Shown here in pieces: positions 29,273 to 39,293 of a DNA stretch of 64,000 bases. The stretch covers positions 18,347-82,346 of the forward strand of contig JAJFHG010000017.1 in the NCBI GenBank assembly GCA_021775735.1, written 5' to 3'. Position 1 is the first letter of the stretch, and each line of letters opens with the position of its first letter. The translations under genes and the position numbers were made by a program. This DNA comes from Hyphomicrobiaceae bacterium (GTDB lineage: Bacteria; Pseudomonadota; Alphaproteobacteria; Rhizobiales; Hyphomicrobiaceae). The notes under the pieces were generated by a model. The model was given only the letters and a program-made list of their open reading frames with translations, ran no database searches and was not told where the DNA came from.

Positions 29273-30544
29273 TCACTCAACGTGGGCCTGGCTGTGCGGC
29301 TCTGATCTCATAACTGTCGAGCTGTCTGGAATATCGCGAAGTGGAAGATCAAAATTTTCCCAGGTTTGCAAAAGGGACCCGATCAGATGGGCCGTCATCT
29401 CTGGTGAATGACAAGGCGTGGGTGTGATGCGCAATCGTTCCGTCCCTCGCGGTACTGTCGGATAATTGATTGGCTGAATATAGAGGCCATGTTGGCTCAG
29501 CAAATAATCACTTACAAGTTTGCAACTCCGCGCATCGCCAACAACAACCGGTACAATATGGCTTGGTCCATCCATGACCGGAAGGCCGACCGCTTTCAGC
29601 GCATCACGCAATAGCCCAACCTTGCGGTGCAGCGCATTGCGCTCCATATCGCTGCCACGAAGATGTTGGATGCTTGCAAGCGCTCCAGCTGCAATTGCGG
29701 GCGGTAACGTTGTTGTAAAAATAAAACCACTTGCAAAACTTCTAACCGCGTCAACAACACTGTCAGAACTTGCAATATAACCGCCAACGACACCATAAGC
29801 CTTCGCGAGCGTACCTTGAATGATGTCAACTTTTTCAACGCAGCCAACACGCTCTGCAACACCTGCCCCTGTCGGGCCATAGAGACCCACAGCATGAACC
29901 TCATCAAGATAGGTCAACGCACCAAATTCATGCGCTAGGTCGCAGATCTCAGATATTGGTGCGATATCACCATCCATGGAATAGACGGATTCAAAAGCAA
30001 CAATTTTGCATTGGTCTTTGGGCAGCTCTTCAAGCAAAGATCTGAGGTGATCGAGATCGTTATGCTTGAAGATCAGCTTTGGGCAGCCGCTGCTTTTGAT
30101 ACCGTGAATCATCGAAGCGTGGTTGCTCGCATCCGATAGGATTACACAATCGGGAAGCAGCCGTCCCAAAGTGCTCAGCGTGGCCTCGTTTGCAACGTAG
30201 CCTGAGGTCATCACCAAAGCGCGGTCTTTTTCATGAAGTTCGGCAAGTTCTCGTTCAAGTGCAACAACAGGGCAGTGGCTGCCAGCAATATTGCGCGTTC
30301 CACCAGCGCCAGCCCCATAAGTCTCCAGCGCCTCTTTCATGGCGTCGAGAACAACAGCATGCTGTCCCATACCGAGATAATCGTTTGAACACCAAACAAC
30401 AATGTCCTGGTTTTTGTCAGGCTTGAACCCTTTTGCTTTTGGATAAGCACCAGCGCGGCGCGCAATTTCGAGAAAAACGCGATAGCGGCCTTCCTCGCGA
30501 ATACCGACAAGCTTTTGATCAAGAATACGATTGTAGGAGTCCAT
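29273..30544 (-). CDS. hemA: 5-aminolevulinate synthase
   Basis: 423 residues from the ATG at 30544 ([12 protein letters not shown]); an upstream extension runs into ccmI. PLP enzyme of the alpha-oxoamine synthase family: [36 protein letters not shown] and the lysine motif [14 protein letters not shown] that forms the internal aldimine. It condenses glycine and succinyl-CoA as the first step of heme synthesis by the C4 pathway. It sits at the end of a co-directional haoAB-mocR-ccmFGHI run, so it may be a dedicated copy that supplies heme for the multiheme HAO. Confidence 0.97.
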   Translation of the reverse strand: MDSYNRILDQKLVGIREEGRYRVFLEIARRAGAYPKAKGFKPDKNQDIVVWCSNDYLGMGQHAVVLDAMKEALETYGAGAGGTRNIAGSHCPVVALERELAELHEKDRALVMTSGYVANEATLSTLGRLLPDCVILSDASNHASMIHGIKSSGCPKLIFKHNDLDHLRSLLEELPKDQCKIVAFESVYSMDGDIAPISEICDLAHEFGALTYLDEVHAVGLYGPTGAGVAERVGCVEKVDIIQGTLAKAYGVVGGYIASSDSVVDAVRSFASGFIFTTTLPPAIAAGALASIQHLRGSDMERNALHRKVGLLRDALKAVGLPVMDGPSHIVPVVVGDARSCKLVSDYLLSQHGLYIQPINYPTVPRGTERLRITPTPCHSPEMTAHLIGSLLQTWENFDLPLRDIPDSSTVMRSEPHSQAHVE

Positions 30545-30557
30545 CACGGTTTCCAGT

Positions 30558-31607
30558 TTAATTCTTTTTGTGGGGATCGGCTTGTGGATTGGCGTGCTGC
30601 TTACCACTGGCAGGTGCAAGGTCATTGTTCAGTGCAGCAAGCAGGCCTGCGACAGCCTTTTTGGCTTGTGGGTTGCTGGTCACAAGACCTTGGAGTTTAG
30701 TCAAAATTTTCTTTGCAGGTTCAATCTCGTGTTTCTTCACAAGGATCAAACTCTTGAACCACAATGCCTCTGGCATTTCGGGGCGAAGCTTAAGAACCTG
30801 ATCAAACGTTGCGTCAGCTTCGGTACGGGACGCGTCGGTGCCTGCATCAAACAATGAGGTTGCATACAGGAACAAAACATCAGGGTTTTCAGGTGCGCGC
30901 GCGGTGGCTTCTTTATAAAGTCCAACAATTTCTTTTTCCCGACCAAGCACACGGTAGCTGCGTGCCAACAACGCAAGGTCTTGTGGTGATGGTTTTCCCG
31001 TTTCAAGACGTTTTTCCAAACGCGCAACCATGGCCTTTGGATCTGGCTTGCCATCGGCCCCCATAATCGGCGCATTACCAGCCAACTTTGGATGGTCTGC
31101 AGGCATTGGGCCTGAAGGGGAATTCGGTGTGGTGGTCCCCTGCGCTGTTGCTTGCGCGCCGATCGGAATCTGACCTGTCGCATGTGGGGAGACATCTCGT
31201 GCAAGATCCTGTCCGTTTAAATACCACACGACCAAGCCCGTCGCGGCAAACAATATGACGGCTACGCCAATCCCCGTTTGGGGATAGGTGCCAGCGCGCT
31301 CGAGAGGAACTTTGCGGGCGTCTTCGCGCTTACGCCGAAGTTCCTTTACTGACGCTTCTGCTTCTTTTGTCAAACGCAGCCTCTCTTTCTGATAACTCTT
31401 TTCGTCGACTTTGTTTTCAGCAAGAGCCACTTCCAAATCGCGCATCGCCTCAATGTTACGGTTTCTTCGGCTGCGCACATGGTCGTCCGACACCGGTGAT
31501 TCATGACCGAAGTCGGTTAGTGAATCAGCCTCTGTTTCCCATAGCGGCCGCAGCACGACAAAAGCGACAAGTGCTGTGAGAACAACAATGAACAGTATTG
31601 TTGTCAT
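30558..31607 (-). CDS. ccmI: Cytochrome c biogenesis protein CcmI
   Basis: 349 residues. An N-terminal membrane helix ([18 protein letters not shown]), a coiled-coil segment rich in Glu/Lys/Arg, a second helix ([18 protein letters not shown]) and a C-terminal TPR-like region match CcmI/CycH. It presents apocytochrome c to the CcmFH heme ligase in the periplasm. It overlaps ccmH by four bases and ends 13 bases before hemA. Confidence 0.92.
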   Translation of the reverse strand: MTTILFIVVLTALVAFVVLRPLWETEADSLTDFGHESPVSDDHVRSRRNRNIEAMRDLEVALAENKVDEKSYQKERLRLTKEAEASVKELRRKREDARKVPLERAGTYPQTGIGVAVILFAATGLVVWYLNGQDLARDVSPHATGQIPIGAQATAQGTTTPNSPSGPMPADHPKLAGNAPIMGADGKPDPKAMVARLEKRLETGKPSPQDLALLARSYRVLGREKEIVGLYKEATARAPENPDVLFLYATSLFDAGTDASRTEADATFDQVLKLRPEMPEALWFKSLILVKKHEIEPAKKILTKLQGLVTSNPQAKKAVAGLLAALNNDLAPASGKQHANPQADPHKKN

Positions 31608-32059
31608 GTTGATGGACTCTCTTTGATCTGTTCTGGTGGATTATCGTCGTCAAATTCATCTACCGCTTCATCATCATCGCGGCGCAGATGCCATGCGAGA
31701 GCGAGAGAAGCAAAAATCATGAGAAAAAGTGGCCCATACCACAAAAGCAACTGCGGCCCTTCTTTTGGTGGGGCCTGAAGCACAAACGTTCCGTAGCGAG
31801 CGACAAAAAATGAGACGATCTCTTCTTCTGTGCGTCCGTTGGAGAGTTGTTCACGAATGATCTGGCGCATTTCATTTGCAAGCGGCGCCTTGGAGTCATA
31901 GAGATTTTCACTTTGGCAGACCGGGCACCGCAAACGTTCGGAGATTTGTCGAATATTTCGGTCAATTGCCTGCTCTGTTTTCAACTGCGGCGCGGCGTTT
32001 ACGCCACCAACCGTGAGCATCGTGATAAAAACCAGATACGCAACAAAACGATACATCAT
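31604..32059 (-). CDS. ccmH: Cytochrome c biogenesis thiol-reductase CcmH
   Basis: 151 residues: signal peptide (YLVFITMLTVGGVNAAP), the LRCPVCQSENL motif with the redox-active CxxC, and a C-terminal membrane helix (LLLWYGPLFLMIFASLALAW). CcmH/CycL reduces the CxxCH disulfide of apocytochromes before heme attachment. Overlaps ccmG and ccmI by four bases each. Confidence 0.95.
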   Translation of the reverse strand: MMYRFVAYLVFITMLTVGGVNAAPQLKTEQAIDRNIRQISERLRCPVCQSENLYDSKAPLANEMRQIIREQLSNGRTEEEIVSFFVARYGTFVLQAPPKEGPQLLLWYGPLFLMIFASLALAWHLRRDDDEAVDEFDDDNPPEQIKESPST

Positions 32060-32607
32060 GACCTGCCTCTCAGTGTTGCAATGATCTTTAAGGCTTTGGA
32101 TTCATCAAGCGCGCCAATATGGCGATAGGCAATGCGCCCATCTGGCCCGACGAAATAGGTCTCTGGCAATCCATAGACACCAAAATCAATGCCGGTTCTG
32201 CCTTTCGCATCAACAACTGAGGGATAAGGGAATGCCCCGTGCTGCGACAAAAACTTAAGCGCCTGCTCACTGCGGTCACGATAGTTGACACCAAGAAATG
32301 AAACGTCAGCATTATCCTTGAATTGGTCTGACAATTTTATCAGCGTATCGTGCTCTGTTCGGCACGCGCCGCACCAGGACGCCCAGAAATTGAGAACAAG
32401 GACCTTCCCGTCATAATCAGATCTTTTGATCGGTTCGCCATTATGCAATTCACCAAGTGAAAACGGCGGCGCCTGTTTGCCAACAAGGGCTGAGGGCAAA
32501 TGAGATGCATCGCGGGTCAGACCATAGGCAAACACGCCGATAAGCAGTGCCGGGAAAACAATGCAGGCGATCTTCCAATAGGCAAATCCTGATGACGTTG
32601 TGCTCAT
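32056..32607 (-). CDS. ccmG: Thiol:disulfide interchange protein CcmG/DsbE
   Basis: 183 residues from the ATG at 32607 (MSTTSSGFAYWK), which overlaps the ccmF stop as ATGA; the longer frame lies inside ccmF. A membrane anchor is followed by a thioredoxin domain with active site WASWCGACRTE and cis-Pro region VYGLPETYFVGPDG. It keeps CcmH or apocytochrome c thiols reduced in the periplasm. Confidence 0.95.
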   Translation of the reverse strand: MSTTSSGFAYWKIACIVFPALLIGVFAYGLTRDASHLPSALVGKQAPPFSLGELHNGEPIKRSDYDGKVLVLNFWASWCGACRTEHDTLIKLSDQFKDNADVSFLGVNYRDRSEQALKFLSQHGAFPYPSVVDAKGRTGIDFGVYGLPETYFVGPDGRIAYRHIGALDESKALKIIATLRGRS

Positions 32608-34595
32608 GCCGTCACCTCTGTGCCAGTTTTCGGCAATGGCCGTCGTGACGGTCGCGCTGAAAAAGCAACCACTGACCCAAGCGCTATAATGAGCCAACCC
32701 AGCCAGATCCAAGTCACAAGCGGATTGCGGTAGGCTCTGAGTGAAATCTGGCCATTGCCAGACTCTCCGCCAAGCACAATGTGCAGATCCTCCCAAAAGC
32801 CGGTCAGCAATGCAGCTTCGGTGGTCACCATATTGCCGCGCGGATAAGAACGTTTCTCGGTTGTCAGTTCACCATACGATTGGCCGTTGTGTTGCACAGA
32901 GAATGAAGCCCTGCGCGCATGATAGTTCGGACCTTCGACATCGCCAATTCCATGATAGGTGACGAGATAGTCGCCTATCTCAAATCTATCATTGACCGAC
33001 AACGCAACTGTTTTGGTTTCCTTAAACAAACCAGAGCCAACTAGCCCAATGCAGATGACCAATATTCCCAAGTGAACGATTAGCCCGCCATAGCGACGTG
33101 GGTTTGCAAAAAACAGGTCGGTAAACCCGGACGCAATACTTTTGTCAATGACGTTGGCGCGCACTTTGGATGCGCGATAGACGTCAGCCAGAGTTGCCCA
33201 GATCGCAAAGGCAATGATCGCAGAGGCAACAAGTGCCAGGACATTTGTGATGCCAAATAACAAAAGCGCGACGACACACACGCCAGCCATCGCAGCTGCT
33301 GTAAGAAATTGTCGCGTGAGAAGCTTGGCGCTTGCGCGCCGCCACGGCACAACCGGTCCGATGGCCATCAAAACAACGATCGCCAGCATGAGCGGCGCCA
33401 TAACCTGATTGAAGTACGGCGGCCCAACTGTCACCCGATCATTGGTCACAAACTCTGCCAACAACGGCAGCATGGTGCCAAGAAACACCGTGAACAGGGC
33501 AACAATGAACAGTAGATTGTTGTAGAGCAAAGCGCTTTCGCGTGAGATTGGCGCGACGATACCGCTGCCGCCACCGAGCATGTTGGCGCGACGAATGAGG
33601 AGCCCCAAACTCACAAACAACACCACGGCCAGAAATGCCAAGATAAAGGCGCCGCGGCCAGGGTCGGTCGCGAAAGCATGCACCGACGTCAACACACCAG
33701 AGCGGACAAGAAACGTCCCCATCAGCGACAAGCTGAAGGTTGCAATGATGAGAAATAGATTCCATCCGTTGAACAAATGGCGTCGCTCTTGCGCCATTGA
33801 GGAATGAAGAAATGCCGTTGCCGTCAGCCACGGCATGAACGAGGCATTCTCAACAGGGTCCCATGCCCAGTAGCCACCCCAACCAAGCTCATAGTACGAC
33901 CAATATCCACCGAGCATGATGCCGGTTGTGAGCGCCGTCCAGGCAAACAAACTCCAGCGACGAGTTGCAACAACCCATTCGGTCGTAAGCTGGCCACGTG
34001 CAAGCGCTGCAATCGCGAACGCAAATGGAACCGAGAAACCGACATAGCCCATGTAAAGAAGGGGTGGGTGAAAAATCAATCCGGGATCTTGGAGCAGCGG
34101 ATTAAGATCCCTTCCCTCTGGCAGAGCTGGAATGATCTCGGTGAAGGGACTGGACAGGAAAAGAATGAACGACAGAAATCCAACCTGTATGCCAGCCAGC
34201 GTTGCCAGAATGTAAGGCATCGAAAGTGGATGCGTTTTGTGGTGCAAGTGACCAGCCAGTGCTGAGAACAGCACCAGGTACCAAAGCCACAACATGAGAG
34301 ACCCCTCATGCGCTCCCCATAGTGCAGTTAGCCTGTACATGAGTGGCAATTGGCTATTTGAATTCTGCGCGACATAGGCCACGGAAAAGTCTTTGGCAAC
34401 AAACGCATGAACGATGGTCGCAATAGCAAGCGTGACCAACGCAAGATTTGCATAGAGCGCTAGACGCGCCACTGCAACATAGGCCGGGCGCACCAGAGCA
34501 CGCCCTGCCAGAGAGAAAGCAACAGCGGCAAGCGCGAGAAGTAGCGCCAACGTCGTTGCGATCATGCCAATTTCAATTGTTGTGTTCTGAAACAT
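32604..34595 (-). CDS. ccmF: Cytochrome c heme lyase subunit CcmF
   Basis: 663 residues from the ATG at 34595; a TTG two codons upstream is possible. A highly hydrophobic protein with about a dozen or more helices. The conserved WGAHEGSLMLW segment and the tryptophan-rich WWD domain (GWGGYWAWDPVENASFMPW) place it in the CcmF/CycK family, which attaches heme to CxxCH motifs. The start lies two bases beyond the mocR stop, so the regulator and ccm genes are co-translated. No ccmE gene is present, unlike the usual alphaproteobacterial ccmI-E-F-H order. Confidence 0.95.
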   Translation of the reverse strand: MFQNTTIEIGMIATTLALLLALAAVAFSLAGRALVRPAYVAVARLALYANLALVTLAIATIVHAFVAKDFSVAYVAQNSNSQLPLMYRLTALWGAHEGSLMLWLWYLVLFSALAGHLHHKTHPLSMPYILATLAGIQVGFLSFILFLSSPFTEIIPALPEGRDLNPLLQDPGLIFHPPLLYMGYVGFSVPFAFAIAALARGQLTTEWVVATRRWSLFAWTALTTGIMLGGYWSYYELGWGGYWAWDPVENASFMPWLTATAFLHSSMAQERRHLFNGWNLFLIIATFSLSLMGTFLVRSGVLTSVHAFATDPGRGAFILAFLAVVLFVSLGLLIRRANMLGGGSGIVAPISRESALLYNNLLFIVALFTVFLGTMLPLLAEFVTNDRVTVGPPYFNQVMAPLMLAIVVLMAIGPVVPWRRASAKLLTRQFLTAAAMAGVCVVALLLFGITNVLALVASAIIAFAIWATLADVYRASKVRANVIDKSIASGFTDLFFANPRRYGGLIVHLGILVICIGLVGSGLFKETKTVALSVNDRFEIGDYLVTYHGIGDVEGPNYHARRASFSVQHNGQSYGELTTEKRSYPRGNMVTTEAALLTGFWEDLHIVLGGESGNGQISLRAYRNPLVTWIWLGWLIIALGSVVAFSARPSRRPLPKTGTEVTA

Positions 34596-34597
34596 GA

Positions 34598-36160
34598 TCA
34601 ACTGACTTTCTTACACTGATCAGGGGCTGGACCTACGACAGCTTGGTGCAGGCGCTTAACCGCTTTTTCGATGTCACTTTCTTTCAATGATGAGTAACCA
34701 AGCACCAAGACATCATCGCTAGCCGTTCCATCAAAATCGTGAGCACCACCACTGTTGAGTGCGTAGATACCAACTCCCTTTTTGTATGCGCGCTGCTGAA
34801 TTTCATGAGCGGGAGGAGAGCCTTCAGGTGGTCGCCACGCCACATGCAATCCGCCGGACTCTCCTTTGAGGTCAGCACCACCAAATGTTTTTTCCAAACA
34901 GGTCCGCAGATGATCGCGGCGCGACTTGTAGATCAGTCGCATGCGACGCAAATGGCGATCAAAAGCGCCGGTTTCGATAAATTCAGCCAGTACAGCCTGG
35001 TCAAGCCACGGCTGCCCATTGTTCATTTGTGATTTTGCGTTGCGTGCCGCATCCGATACGCATTTTGGCACCACAACATAGCCAAGGCGAAGACCGGCCC
35101 CAAGAGATTTGGAGAATGTCCCAACGTAGAGAACGCGGTGCCCCCGATCCAAACCAGCCAATGACGTGAGCGGCGGACCGTCGTAGCGAAAGTCGCTGTC
35201 GTAGTCGTCTTCAATAATGACGCTACTGGTCTCTTCAGCCCACTTGAGGAGCTTCATGCGGCGTTCGAGTGAGAGTGTGACGCCTGTTGGGTATTGGTGT
35301 GATGGCGTAACATAAACGATGCCACCCTGATCACGAGGCAAATTGTCGACAATCAAACCATGGTCATCAACTGGGATTGGATTCAGTTTGTGGCCAAGAC
35401 TCTTAAAAAGATAAGCGGCACCTTGATAGCAGGGGTTTTCAATATAGATCGGGCGATGCGTTACGTTGCACAATCGGCAAATCAGATTGAGCCCATCTTG
35501 AGAGCCACTTGTTACAATAACCTGCTTGTGGTCGACAGCCATGCCTCGCGCTGGACCGAGATGATCTGCGATTGCAACACGCAACTCCTCGAGACCTGCA
35601 GGCTCACCGTACTCTGTCAGGGAAAAACCGGACGCCGCTAACTTTCGCACAAGAATGCGACGCCATGCGCGAACGGGATAGCCATTCGCGTCTGGACGGC
35701 CGAGCCAAAAATCATATTTTGGTCGCGCGTGGCTCGGATACATGACGCCGACTGGAAGGCCGTCAAAACCGAGTAGGTCTGCCTCACCATTTTTTGCGAC
35801 ACCATTTTGCCTGTCACCGTCGGCACGCCCGCCGATCGACATCAGGTCATCTGGCAACACAAGGCTAACGAACATGCCAGCAGTGCCGCGAGATTCGATA
35901 TAGCCTTCATCAACCAGGCGGTCGTACGCCAAAACAACTGTATTGCGAGAAACCTGCGCCCGCTCCGCGAGCAGTCGACTGGGCGGCAGCCCCTTTCCGG
36001 GCTTGAGGCGCCCCTCAAGGATCATCGTGCGAACTTGTTCAAAGACCTGCGCTTGGAGGGTCGCGGAGCCGTTCGTATCGAGTACCAACGATAGTTCCAA
36101 CAGACCACCGCTCCCTGTGTTTTCACGTGTTTCGACGAAACTGGACCCATCATTGCGCAA
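34598..36160 (-). CDS. MocR-type (GntR-HTH plus aminotransferase) PLP-binding regulator
   Basis: 520 residues. An N-terminal GntR winged helix (LPPSRLLAERAQVSRNTVVL, YDRLVDEGYIESRGTAGMFV) is fused to a fold-type I aminotransferase domain. TPSHQYPTGVTLSLERR, IIEDDYDSDFRYDG and the lysine motif VGTFSKSLGAGLRLGY indicate PLP binding. MocR regulators sense PLP-linked metabolites and often control neighbouring genes. Here it lies between haoB (103-bp gap) and ccmF (2-bp gap), on the same strand. Hydroxylamine reacts with PLP, which makes a sensing role plausible (inference). Alternative: a PdxR- or TauR-like regulator unrelated to hao. Confidence 0.88.
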   Translation of the reverse strand: MRNDGSSFVETRENTGSGGLLELSLVLDTNGSATLQAQVFEQVRTMILEGRLKPGKGLPPSRLLAERAQVSRNTVVLAYDRLVDEGYIESRGTAGMFVSLVLPDDLMSIGGRADGDRQNGVAKNGEADLLGFDGLPVGVMYPSHARPKYDFWLGRPDANGYPVRAWRRILVRKLAASGFSLTEYGEPAGLEELRVAIADHLGPARGMAVDHKQVIVTSGSQDGLNLICRLCNVTHRPIYIENPCYQGAAYLFKSLGHKLNPIPVDDHGLIVDNLPRDQGGIVYVTPSHQYPTGVTLSLERRMKLLKWAEETSSVIIEDDYDSDFRYDGPPLTSLAGLDRGHRVLYVGTFSKSLGAGLRLGYVVVPKCVSDAARNAKSQMNNGQPWLDQAVLAEFIETGAFDRHLRRMRLIYKSRRDHLRTCLEKTFGGADLKGESGGLHVAWRPPEGSPPAHEIQQRAYKKGVGIYALNSGGAHDFDGTASDDVLVLGYSSLKESDIEKAVKRLHQAVVGPAPDQCKKVS

Positions 36161-36263
36161 AAAACAGCCAATGTCATAGGTCCAAACAGAAACCCTACTT
36201 TAGTACCAAGAAGATTGGGGTGGGGGTGCGAGAGGTCTGGCTATTCGCCGTCGCGGAAAATGC

Positions 36264-37304
36264 TCAGGATGCGGTTTTCAGCGGTTCAATCCGAAACACC
36301 CAGGTGCCACCTGTTTGAAAGACAAGCCGCAACACGTCGAGCTGCATCGGATTTGTCGTTGAAAATGGCAAGGCACGGGCAATCAGTGAACTCTTCAGCT
36401 CATTCTTTCCCAAGAAATAAACGCGACTGAAATCGCCGTCGCGTTGCTCAACAGCATAGCTGGAATGACCATTTTTGGTCAGCCAGCCCTTAACCGCTTT
36501 AATCAGACCGTGCGCGCGACTTGCACCTGGAAAATCGCGATAGCCAACATGAAAACGTTCCCGCGCCAGAGCACCAAGCCGCATCACATCAGCAATATTC
36601 AAAATAAGAAAACCACGCTTTCCCTTCGCAAGCGCTGCAAGACTTGCCGTGCCTGTAAGCTCATCGCTGAGCAACGCATCAACCATTTTGTTGAGCGTCG
36701 CCTCATCATTCTTGGTGTGGGATGCCCAGAATTTTTTCTGCTGACCAACAATCACCGATCGCTCATCGTGCCAGATTGCTGGCGCAATCACCGACAAGGG
36801 AGCCCCACTGGAAATCAATGACTTTCGTTGCGTCAAGCGCGCGATCGAACCGACAAATCCTGGAAATCCAATCAGAACGTCATCGGCATTCGTATGCTTG
36901 GTGATAGCCTCAGCGACTTTTAGAATTTCACTGCTCGTGACATCCGGAGACAAGACAGGCTCTGCGGTTGTATTGACCCAGGATAACACGGACAACGGTT
37001 TGCCATCTTTGCCCAGCGAAACAAACTCAGCAATCGGGCTCGCCACACCCTCTACGCGAACGGCAAAGCTTCGTGTCTCGGTACCCGCCGGCAGCGTCAG
37101 CTTTTCGTCTTTTAAAAGGCGCTCAACAGCATCCGTTTCGGTGACAGAAAATGGAAGTTGAGACTTTTTGGCAGGCAGTAGCAGCGCCCAAGCAACAAGG
37201 CTCGCGCCAACCACCATTGCAGCAATACTAAGTGCCTGGCCCTTGAAAGCGACAAGTCGCTTCGATTTCTCGAAGCGACTTGGATTGGTGGTTTGATTTG
37301 TCAT
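36264..37304 (-). CDS. haoB: HaoB-like membrane-anchored protein
   Basis: 346 residues: a short basic N-terminus, one membrane helix (GQALSIAAMVVGASLVAWAL) and a soluble domain predicted to face the periplasm. It starts eight bases after haoA, the same arrangement as haoAB in methanotrophs and ammonia oxidisers. The function of HaoB is not established; a role in HAO assembly or electron transfer is usually assumed. No heme motif is present. Recognition rests on size, topology and position more than on motifs. Confidence 0.72.
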   Translation of the reverse strand: MTNQTTNPSRFEKSKRLVAFKGQALSIAAMVVGASLVAWALLLPAKKSQLPFSVTETDAVERLLKDEKLTLPAGTETRSFAVRVEGVASPIAEFVSLGKDGKPLSVLSWVNTTAEPVLSPDVTSSEILKVAEAITKHTNADDVLIGFPGFVGSIARLTQRKSLISSGAPLSVIAPAIWHDERSVIVGQQKKFWASHTKNDEATLNKMVDALLSDELTGTASLAALAKGKRGFLILNIADVMRLGALARERFHVGYRDFPGASRAHGLIKAVKGWLTKNGHSSYAVEQRDGDFSRVYFLGKNELKSSLIARALPFSTTNPMQLDVLRLVFQTGGTWVFRIEPLKTAS

Positions 37305-37312
37305 GGAGTGAC

Positions 37313-39022
37313 TTAGACCGCACGACTGCGCTGACGGAGCAGCATCATCAAGCCACCAAAGATCATCAGAACAAGTCCGAGAAGTCCAATTGATCCACGA
37401 CGTGTTGGAGCATTGTCCATATCCAGCAATCCTCCACGGCGCTCTTTCACAAGCTTGGCCACTTGGGCTTTCAGGGCTGCCATGTCGCGTAGGCGGGTAT
37501 TCTCATCCTGAATACGCGCGTAGCTCTTGATGATCTGCGACCAGCCATCTGTGTAAGTGTAGCCACCTGGATTGGCGTGCGCCAAACCTTTGTAATGCTT
37601 GATCAGGTGGTGTTCCCAAAGTTCAGCAAATTCATACTCAATCTTGGATGGGTTGTTGCCCTTGGCCCAGAACAATCCGAAGAACTGGCCCGCGCCTTCT
37701 TCCTTAATTGGCTTAGGCGGTGTTGGGCGATTGGTTTTCTGACCAATAAGCAATCCATCCTTGTGAAGCTGCTCAATCACCTTGCGCGCATCTTGCTCAA
37801 CTTTCAGACCGTCAATTGTGCCTTTGTCGATATATTCAAGATAGGCGTCTGAGAAGCTTGCAGAATGACAATTCGAACAGGTTTCCTTCCAGGCGTCCTT
37901 ACGGTCAGCAAACCATTCGTGATTCAGGTTATCCGCAATTTTTGGCGTTGGATTGAAGCCCCAGCGCACCTTGCGAACCAAATTGTGAGAAAACTCACCT
38001 TTGTATTCCATGTGGCAGAACGCGCAGGTAGGCGCATGCATATTGCCTTTGGTCATGGAGTCTTCGAGGCGGGCCTGCCAATTCCATGTGTCACCACGTG
38101 TTTGGTAGATCGTGCCGTGTTTGGACAGTAGATAGTTTTCAAATTCATTGTGATCGACGCCGTTGTGACAGATGGAGCAAGCTTCAGGCTTGCGCGCTTC
38201 AACCGTCGAGAATTCATGGCGCGTATGGCAGGTATCGCACTTGTTCTGATTGATATGGCAGAACGTGCAGCCTTCAGCCACTTCCCGTTGTGACATTGCC
38301 GCCCAAACGGCCGTCTCGACATTCGCTTTGTAATCCAGCGCGTGAGATGGACGCCCCTTCGGCCACTGGTCTTGCGGCCAGGTGATGGTATCGCGCTCAG
38401 ATTCACGCTCTGCAAACTCTTTCAAGTGGCACTGCCCGCAAGCAGCAGCATCTGGCAGGCGAAGCTGGGTTTCGTGATTGCCGGTTTGCGAATTGGGTCC
38501 GATATGGCAGTCAATACAGCCAACCTCGTTCAAGGTTTCACCATCGCCCAATTTACCCATCGAGCGCAGATTGGCTTCAACATCTGTGATGATTTTTTTC
38601 TTGTAGGCACGGACATCGCTATCAGGCAAAGCACGCAACTCATCAAGTTTGCCGTGGTCACTCTTCTTCCATGAATGCACCCAACCTGGCGTAACCGATG
38701 TATGGCATTCAACGCACTGCGCGCGGGTTGAATCCCCAACGCCAGCTTGCGGTGGTTTGTAGAACAAGCTTGGAGCCAAGTACTTGGTAATAGGGATGGG
38801 CTCCCACAAATCTGCATGTGAGCCTTTGCCATATCCCTGCTTGGGATCGTAGTAGCGCTTGGTCAGCGCATCGTAGAGTTCTTTTGGGGATGCGTCTTTG
38901 CTGACCTTCAATGCAGTATAGAGTTCATCGGGAACATCCGCTTGCACACCTGTTGGAACCATGAAAAACGCTATAACAAGAGCCATCAATCCAGAGAGTT
39001 GTCTGCTAAGGTTGATTGTCAT
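37313..39022 (-). CDS. haoA: Octaheme hydroxylamine dehydrogenase HaoA
   Basis: 569 residues with signal peptide and exactly eight CxxCH motifs, at residues 103, 169, 195, 252, 262, 282, 333 and 382. The segment HANPGGYTYTDGW (about 482-494) carries tyrosines in the region where HAO has the Tyr that cross-links to the P460 heme, which points to an oxidative rather than a reductive enzyme. A C-terminal hydrophobic helix (SIGLLGLVLMIFGGLMML) followed by Arg residues suggests membrane attachment. It would oxidise hydroxylamine (to NO or nitrite) in the periplasm. First gene of the minus-strand hao-ccm-hemA run. Confidence 0.92.
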   Translation of the reverse strand: MTINLSRQLSGLMALVIAFFMVPTGVQADVPDELYTALKVSKDASPKELYDALTKRYYDPKQGYGKGSHADLWEPIPITKYLAPSLFYKPPQAGVGDSTRAQCVECHTSVTPGWVHSWKKSDHGKLDELRALPDSDVRAYKKKIITDVEANLRSMGKLGDGETLNEVGCIDCHIGPNSQTGNHETQLRLPDAAACGQCHLKEFAERESERDTITWPQDQWPKGRPSHALDYKANVETAVWAAMSQREVAEGCTFCHINQNKCDTCHTRHEFSTVEARKPEACSICHNGVDHNEFENYLLSKHGTIYQTRGDTWNWQARLEDSMTKGNMHAPTCAFCHMEYKGEFSHNLVRKVRWGFNPTPKIADNLNHEWFADRKDAWKETCSNCHSASFSDAYLEYIDKGTIDGLKVEQDARKVIEQLHKDGLLIGQKTNRPTPPKPIKEEGAGQFFGLFWAKGNNPSKIEYEFAELWEHHLIKHYKGLAHANPGGYTYTDGWSQIIKSYARIQDENTRLRDMAALKAQVAKLVKERRGGLLDMDNAPTRRGSIGLLGLVLMIFGGLMMLLRQRSRAV

Positions 39023-39293
39023 TGTTTCTTCCCCACCTGCACATCATGCACTGCCGAATCGTGTGTCAGCGGCGCACGGTTAAATCCGACGTCCTTATTT
39101 CTTGGCAGTATTGACAACCAAAATGTAGAGCCAAGACCCATCTTTCCATTGGTGCCGAGGTGGATGGTGCGCTGCAACCTACATATTCGTTGCCTGAACA
39201 GAGGGGGTTTAGAGAGCCAATCTCCACACTATTTATAAGATCTAAAATCAGACCCACGATGATGAAATTCGATTTGAAAGGCTCGACGCAATA

